This document shows, one piece after another, positions 60,716 to 64,000 of a stretch of 64,000 nucleotides of DNA. The DNA comes from Oscillospiraceae bacterium (GTDB taxonomy: Bacteria > Bacillota > Clostridia > Oscillospirales > Ruminococcaceae). Location: positions 1-64,000 of the forward strand of contig WQXO01000003.1 in assembly GCA_009784825.1 (NCBI GenBank), given 5' to 3'. The notes beneath the pieces were generated by a model. It worked only from the letters and a program-made list of their open reading frames with translations. It did not search any database and had not been told where the DNA came from. The first letter of the stretch is position 1. Every line of letters starts with the position of its first letter. The translations under genes and the position numbers were made by a program.

Positions 60716-61818
60716 GCTTTAATGAAAAAATATATATGGCAATCGGTAACGTAAGCGATGAGAAAATCGCAGAGGCCGATTCTGACAAACTCGAAAAATC
60801 TAAAACCGTAATTACAACCTTTCGCATGAGGTTAATAGTTTCTGCCGCCGCTGTTTGTTTGTTGGTTGCGGGTTTGGTTTATGCAATCCCGCTGTTTTCC
60901 TCCCAGCCTCCGGTTGATTATGATTTAACTGACACGTCCATTCTCGGGCTGCCTGTGGACGATTTCTGTTTAGGTGATGTTCAGTCCGGTGTAATGGCAG
61001 ACCGACATGTATATCATGAACTGCACGACTTCTTCACGTATAATTCTCCTCGGGCGTTTGCGTTTGTTCGGGTGCTTGATACAAGGTTGGTTCAGGAGGG
61101 GAGAGAGGGTTATATAACACGGCAGATTTCAACCGTGCAGGTTCTTGCAAATGTATGGGACAATGGGGACGAGGTACCGCAGATTATTGAGGTTAATCAG
61201 TATAGTTATAACTTTGACGGGTATAACGCTATATTTTTACGCAGGGGCGGCGTGTATCTCCTTGCATTAGACTGCTTCGATTGGGAGGGTAGTGATTGGT
61301 GGAATATTATGGGTGACAATGATGTTTTGTTCGAGGTAGATGACAAGGGGTTAATTTGGTCGCACTCACGGTATTACGGGTTCAACCAGTTCGACGGGGA
61401 AACCGCAGGTGTGGTTGCAGAGGCGTTTTTGGATATAACGGCAGATGCGAATTTCGATATATTGATTTCTAATTTCGGGAAAACCTTGCGTTTCGGTTAT
61501 GACTTAGCTGAAATAACAGTATTATCCGTGGCAGAAATCGACGACGAAATGTACAGGTATACATTAGATTCGCCCGTGTTCGGGGAGTTTACCGCAGTTT
61601 CATGGGGGCGGGAGCAGGGGTATTTTGAGGTGGGAGAAAGATACTTGGCATTCCTTTTCCCCACCGAGGAGGTCGCCGACGGGATTGGGATTTGGTCGTT
61701 TTATTCTGCAATGGTAAATGACGATGATACTATTGCGGGGGACGGGGATAGTGTGTTCGCAGAGTTTAACGGGTTCACCGTGGAGAAAATGTTTGAATTA
61801 GCTGAGCTTATTGGTTGA
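60712..61818 (+). CDS. Single-pass membrane partner of the sigma factor
   Basis: 368 aa. A ~42-residue cytoplasmic N-terminus, one helix (LIVSAAAVCLLVAGLVYAIPL, ~43-63) and a ~300-residue extracytoplasmic domain rich in aromatic and acidic residues (VYLLALDCFDWEGSDWWN). Topology and coupling point to an anti-sigma-like regulator (inference). No domain recognised. Confidence 0.75.
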   Translation: MSFNEKIYMAIGNVSDEKIAEADSDKLEKSKTVITTFRMRLIVSAAAVCLLVAGLVYAIPLFSSQPPVDYDLTDTSILGLPVDDFCLGDVQSGVMADRHVYHELHDFFTYNSPRAFAFVRVLDTRLVQEGREGYITRQISTVQVLANVWDNGDEVPQIIEVNQYSYNFDGYNAIFLRRGGVYLLALDCFDWEGSDWWNIMGDNDVLFEVDDKGLIWSHSRYYGFNQFDGETAGVVAEAFLDITADANFDILISNFGKTLRFGYDLAEITVLSVAEIDDEMYRYTLDSPVFGEFTAVSWGREQGYFEVGERYLAFLFPTEEVADGIGIWSFYSAMVNDDDTIAGDGDSVFAEFNGFTVEKMFELAELIG

Positions 61819-61843
61819 CAACATCATGTTCTTGTTGTATAAT
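61815..61843 (+). promoter_or_regulatory. Consensus promoter of the brnT operon
   Basis: TTGACA (61815-61820), 17 nt, TATAAT (61838-61843), overlapping the stop of the preceding gene. Confidence 0.85.
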
Positions 61844-61865
61844 ACAAATAAGGACGGTATGATTT

Positions 61866-62162
61866 ATGCACGATGAAAAAGATTTTATATGGGACGAGAA
61901 TAAAAATGAGATAAATATAAAAAAGCATGGGATTTCATTTAATGAAGCGTGGACGGTATTTAATGACGAGTTCATTCTACTTTATCCCGACGATGAACAC
62001 TCTTATAGCGAGGAACGCTTTATAGCCATAGGTGAAAGCGTAGTGAACAGATTGCTTATGGTTTGTTACTGTGAAAGGGAAAATACAGAAATTGTACGGT
62101 TGATTTCAGCCCGAAAAGCCGATAAACAAGAAATTGAGTTGTATTATGGAGGTATAGTATAA
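61866..62162 (+). CDS. BrnT-family (DUF497) toxin
   Basis: 98 aa. FIWDENKNEINIKKHGISFNEA at the start, DDEHSYSEERFIAIGES in the middle and EIVRLISARKADKQEIELYY at the end are the BrnT/RelE-like ribonuclease toxin pattern. AAGGACGG lies 8 nt upstream. Joined to the next small gene as TAATG. Confidence 0.9.
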   Translation: MHDEKDFIWDENKNEINIKKHGISFNEAWTVFNDEFILLYPDDEHSYSEERFIAIGESVVNRLLMVCYCERENTEIVRLISARKADKQEIELYYGGIV

Positions 62163-62368
62163 TGGAAAGAGAATACGATTTATCTAAATTCTTTAGAAAC
62201 CCCGAACGTGCTAAACGCTTGCGTGAAAATGGTTGCAGAATAGGCGTTACTCGTCGAGTGGACGGAAAAGATGTCATTGTGAAAGAATATTTTGTTACTC
62301 CCGAACAAATAGCAGAAGAAAACGCAGGACGTGAAATCAATCGCAAGAATCACAGAGTTCAAAATTAA
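62162..62368 (+). CDS. Putative antitoxin partner of BrnT
   Basis: 68 aa, highly charged. EYDLSKFFRNPERAKRLREN is followed by GVTRRVDGKDVIVKEYFV. It is shorter than, and unlike, classical BrnA, but it occupies the antitoxin position with a 1-nt overlap. A ribbon-helix-helix-like fold is possible. Identification is by context. Confidence 0.65.
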   Translation: MEREYDLSKFFRNPERAKRLRENGCRIGVTRRVDGKDVIVKEYFVTPEQIAEENAGREINRKNHRVQN

Positions 62369-62390
62369 AATCTATTTGATTCCCCACATC

Positions 62391-62413
62391 AAGCCCCTTC
62401 CGGGGGCTTTTTT
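62391..62413 (+). terminator. Terminator of the BrnT module
   Basis: AAGCCCC (62391-62397), loop TTCCG, GGGGCTT (62403-62409), then a run of T. Confidence 0.93.
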
Positions 62414-62439
62414 GCTGTCTGCGGCGAGCGTTTTCAGTT

Positions 62440-62456
62440 GGTGACAATTTGTCACC
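62440..62456. promoter_or_regulatory. GGTGACA palindrome, possible operator
   Basis: GGTGACA, ATT, TGTCACC: a perfect 7-bp inverted repeat. Its TTGTCA is 19 nt from a TATAAT (62474-62479), so it could overlap the -35 of a weak promoter that reads only into the terminator at 62495. Function is inference. Confidence 0.4.
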
Positions 62457-62494
62457 GTTTCATTTCCTTACAATATAATTTAAGAATGGAAAGA

Positions 62495-62522
62495 AAAACC
62501 TTGAGTTAAATCAAGGTTTTTT
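62495..62522. terminator. Terminator of ssrA, bidirectional
   Basis: AAAACCTTGA (62495-62504) and TCAAGGTTTT (62511-62520) with loop GTTAAA. On the minus strand it runs into TTTTTCTTTCC, 16 nt past the tmRNA 3' end. Confidence 0.88.
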
Positions 62523-62535
62523 GTTCTTAGGATAG

Positions 62536-62885
62536 TGGAGTCGGCGAGAATTGAACTCGCGTCCGAAAACCCGTCCCGGAATCTTTCTACAAGCTTAGTC
62601 ATTCGTTTGAATTTCCCTTACGCCGGCACAAATAACAAACCCGACGTTCGGTAGCCCTTTGATACTTTCTAAGCTGCAAGGCTCTCACTTAGGAAGTTGA
62701 CCGCTGTTTTGACGCCCGTATTAAGCCGCGGTGCTCTTAGTACGAACGGCAGTGCCGTTTAGGCAGCTGCTGCTAAAGTGTTATTATTAGCGTTTGAAAT
62801 TTAGATGCCACTCGATTAAGGAGATTATGGCACACTCCGCTTGCTTAACGCCGTTCGGAATCCCCGTCGAAACCATTGCGACCCC
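62536..62885 (-). ncRNA. ssrA: tmRNA
   Basis: About 350 nt. The 5' end GGGGTCGCAATGGTTTCGAC has the tmRNA signature and pairs (GGGGTCG/CGACTCC) with the 3' end. The 3' tRNA-like part reads GAGTTCAATTCTCGCCGACT then CCA (T-arm and acceptor). The tag frame is GCT AAT AAT AAC ACT TTA GCA GCA GCT GCC TAA, peptide ANNNTLAAAA. After the discriminator A the genome reads CTA, so the CCA end is not encoded and must be added by the Cca enzyme. Rescues stalled ribosomes with SmpB. Confidence 0.97.
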
Positions 62886-62888
62886 GGA

Positions 62889-62924
62889 CGAACAATTGAC
62901 AATTTACAATTGACAATGTACAAT
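62889..62924. repeat. Family B heptad repeat in the ssrA leader
   Basis: Plus strand GAACAATTGACAATTTACAA then TTGACAATGTACAATT. It lies between the ssrA -10 box and the mature 5' end, so it is transcribed as a precursor leader that RNase P would remove. Confidence 0.88.
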
Positions 62925-62925
62925 T

Positions 62926-62954
62926 ATTATAACACTTAAATTTATTTTTGTCAA
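62926..62954 (-). promoter_or_regulatory. Consensus sigma-A promoter of ssrA
   Basis: Minus strand TTGACA (62954-62949), 17 nt, TATAAT (62931-62926), fully consensus, as expected for a strong stable-RNA gene. Confidence 0.9.
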
Positions 62955-63008
62955 GTGTCCGAAAATGAACTTATAAAACGCTATGTATATTAGAGGGCGG
63001 TGAGCGGT

Positions 63009-63515
63009 ATGTCGAAATTAGAAAAAGCGGTTATTGCACTTTCGCGAGGTGACGATGACGCTCTTTCTATAATATATGACAAAGCGGCGAGATTGATTTT
63101 TTCCACTGCTTATGCGATTGTGGGGAATTATCAAGACGCTGAGGATGTTCTGCAGGACACCTTTGTCGAAATTATGAATTATGCCCCGAGTTATTCCGGT
63201 GGTAACGCTAAGGCGTGGATTTTAACCATGAGCCGCCATATCGCAATCGATGTTATTCGTAAGCGTAAAGCGACAGTGTCTTTTGATAAACAGTTAGATG
63301 AAAATATCGCAATTAATGACGATTATACACACTTAGAAGTATTCGACATGCTCGGTCGACTTGATGAAACCGAGCGGCAAATTATCATCTATCGCATTTA
63401 TGCCAAGCTGCCCTACAAAAATATAGCCGATGTTATGGGCATTTCTGTTTCTTCCGCCCAGAAGAAATACCAGCGTGCTTTACAGAAACTAAAGGAGAAT
63501 TATCATGAAAATTAA
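63009..63515 (+). CDS. ECF-type RNA polymerase sigma factor
   Basis: 168 aa. Region 2: YAIVGNYQDAEDVLQDTFVEIM and WILTMSRHIAIDVIRKRK (~residues 35-92). Region 4: TERQIIIYRIYAKLPYKNIA followed by GISVSSAQKKYQRALQKLKE. GAGGGCGG supports the ATG at 63009 over the in-frame GTG at 63000. Overlaps its membrane partner by 11 nt. Confidence 0.92.
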   Translation: MSKLEKAVIALSRGDDDALSIIYDKAARLIFSTAYAIVGNYQDAEDVLQDTFVEIMNYAPSYSGGNAKAWILTMSRHIAIDVIRKRKATVSFDKQLDENIAINDDYTHLEVFDMLGRLDETERQIIIYRIYAKLPYKNIADVMGISVSSAQKKYQRALQKLKENYHEN

Positions 63516-64000
63516 AAAAACACTTAAACAATTAGATACAATTCCGCTTCCCGAAAACCCGTATGCCCGTTCACAAAAATCCCGCAATTATGCGTTGCAG
63601 TTAGTCCCGTTATGTGCCGCTCTTGTTTTAATAATCGGGGGAGCGTTTATGTTCGCTGTGCTTAATAATAATGAGCTTCCTATATTCAGTGAAGCACCGC
63701 CGCCTGTTGACGACATTCCCGAGCAGACTGAACCCTTCAATATATGGATGAGCCACTCCGACAGAACCACCAACTTTTGGACTTCCGAGGATTATCAATT
63801 TAGTATTAATTCAACTGTGCATGAAATTGAGATTCCCGATGTTCTCCCCGATAATCTGACAGAATGGCGGAAGGAACACTTTTTCGATTATCATGGCGAG
63901 GATTTTATTATGAATGATATAACTCGTGTTAATGATTACACAGTGTTTGCGGGTACCAAGTATTTCTATAAGGAACATGAATTGGGTGGGTATACTTTCG
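63505..64000 (+). CDS. Membrane partner of the sigma factor, 3' end outside the window
   Basis: The ATG follows AAAGGAGAATTATC. The first 165 residues are visible: a basic cytoplasmic start (MKIKKTLKQLDTIPLPENPY), one helix (LVPLCAALVLIIGGAFMFAV, ~33-52), then an extracytoplasmic domain (WMSHSDRTTNFW; EIPDVLPDNLTEW). The layout matches the 60712-61818 protein, so an anti-sigma-like role is likely. The frame is open to the last base of the window. Confidence 0.8.
   Translation, partial: MKIKKTLKQLDTIPLPENPYARSQKSRNYALQLVPLCAALVLIIGGAFMFAVLNNNELPIFSEAPPPVDDIPEQTEPFNIWMSHSDRTTNFWTSEDYQFSINSTVHEIEIPDVLPDNLTEWRKEHFFDYHGEDFIMNDITRVNDYTVFAGTKYFYKEHELGGYTF

Overview
The window looks like chromosomal DNA from a spore-forming member of the class Clostridia, probably a gut or rumen Oscillospirales-like lineage (the lineage is inference). 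Supporting genes are dipicolinate synthase dpaA/dpaB, spoIID, the SCIFF peptide with its radical-SAM maturase (near-universal in Clostridia), RNase M5, a PrkC/Stp pair and a citramalate route. Protein-coding genes are dense, mostly in overlapping operons with ATGA or TAATG junctions.

Layout. 0-6 kb (mostly minus strand): end of an unknown gene, dpaAB, PPK2, a DUF3810 protein, and scfB-scfA with a small membrane protein. 6.1-14.2 kb (plus): the operon def-fmt-metallopeptidase-rsmB-rlmN-stp-prkC-rsgA, which ends at a terminator. 14.2-16.8 kb: a sigma factor overlapping a beta-propeller membrane protein. 16.9-29 kb (minus): zinc-ribbon protein, pgsA, a DUF559 nuclease flanked by repeats, rimO, recA, prmC, DUF1385, a two-component system, a lipoprotein and a membrane protein. 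29-38.9 kb (plus): spoIID, an HI0933-type flavoprotein, HIT, comEC, holA, rnmV, an MBOAT/DHHW acyltransferase pair, and DRTGG and PHP proteins. 39-46.4 kb: lone parA, a second beta-propeller lipoprotein, cimA, a methyltransferase, leuB and a REP-associated transposase (RAYT). 46.4-54.6 kb: AAC(3)-like protein, trmL, yebC, mreB, CCA enzyme, an amidohydrolase, proS and a DUF5050-like lipoprotein. 54.6-64 kb: a broken PIN toxin-antitoxin pair, two unknown genes, ackA/tmcAL, two more sigma/membrane-partner pairs, a BrnT-type module and tmRNA.

The most unusual feature is three families of short dispersed repeats that penetrate the genes themselves. Family A is a GC-rich palindrome that begins GTAGGG. 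Family B is an AATTGAC heptad array. Family C is a longer CCACCCCGCCC-type unit. A and B copies sit in frame inside rsmB, rlmN, the HI0933 flavoprotein, the CCA enzyme, the RAYT, scfB and prmC. Other copies supply the stop codon of stp, the histidine kinase, mreB, the response regulator and proS. One B copy appears to supply the -35 box of the SCIFF operon. Forward family A has two open reading frames and one that reads TAG, which explains both outcomes. The RAYT carries A copies in its own reading frame, and the DUF559 nuclease is bracketed by C copies, so these two are the candidate mobilisers.
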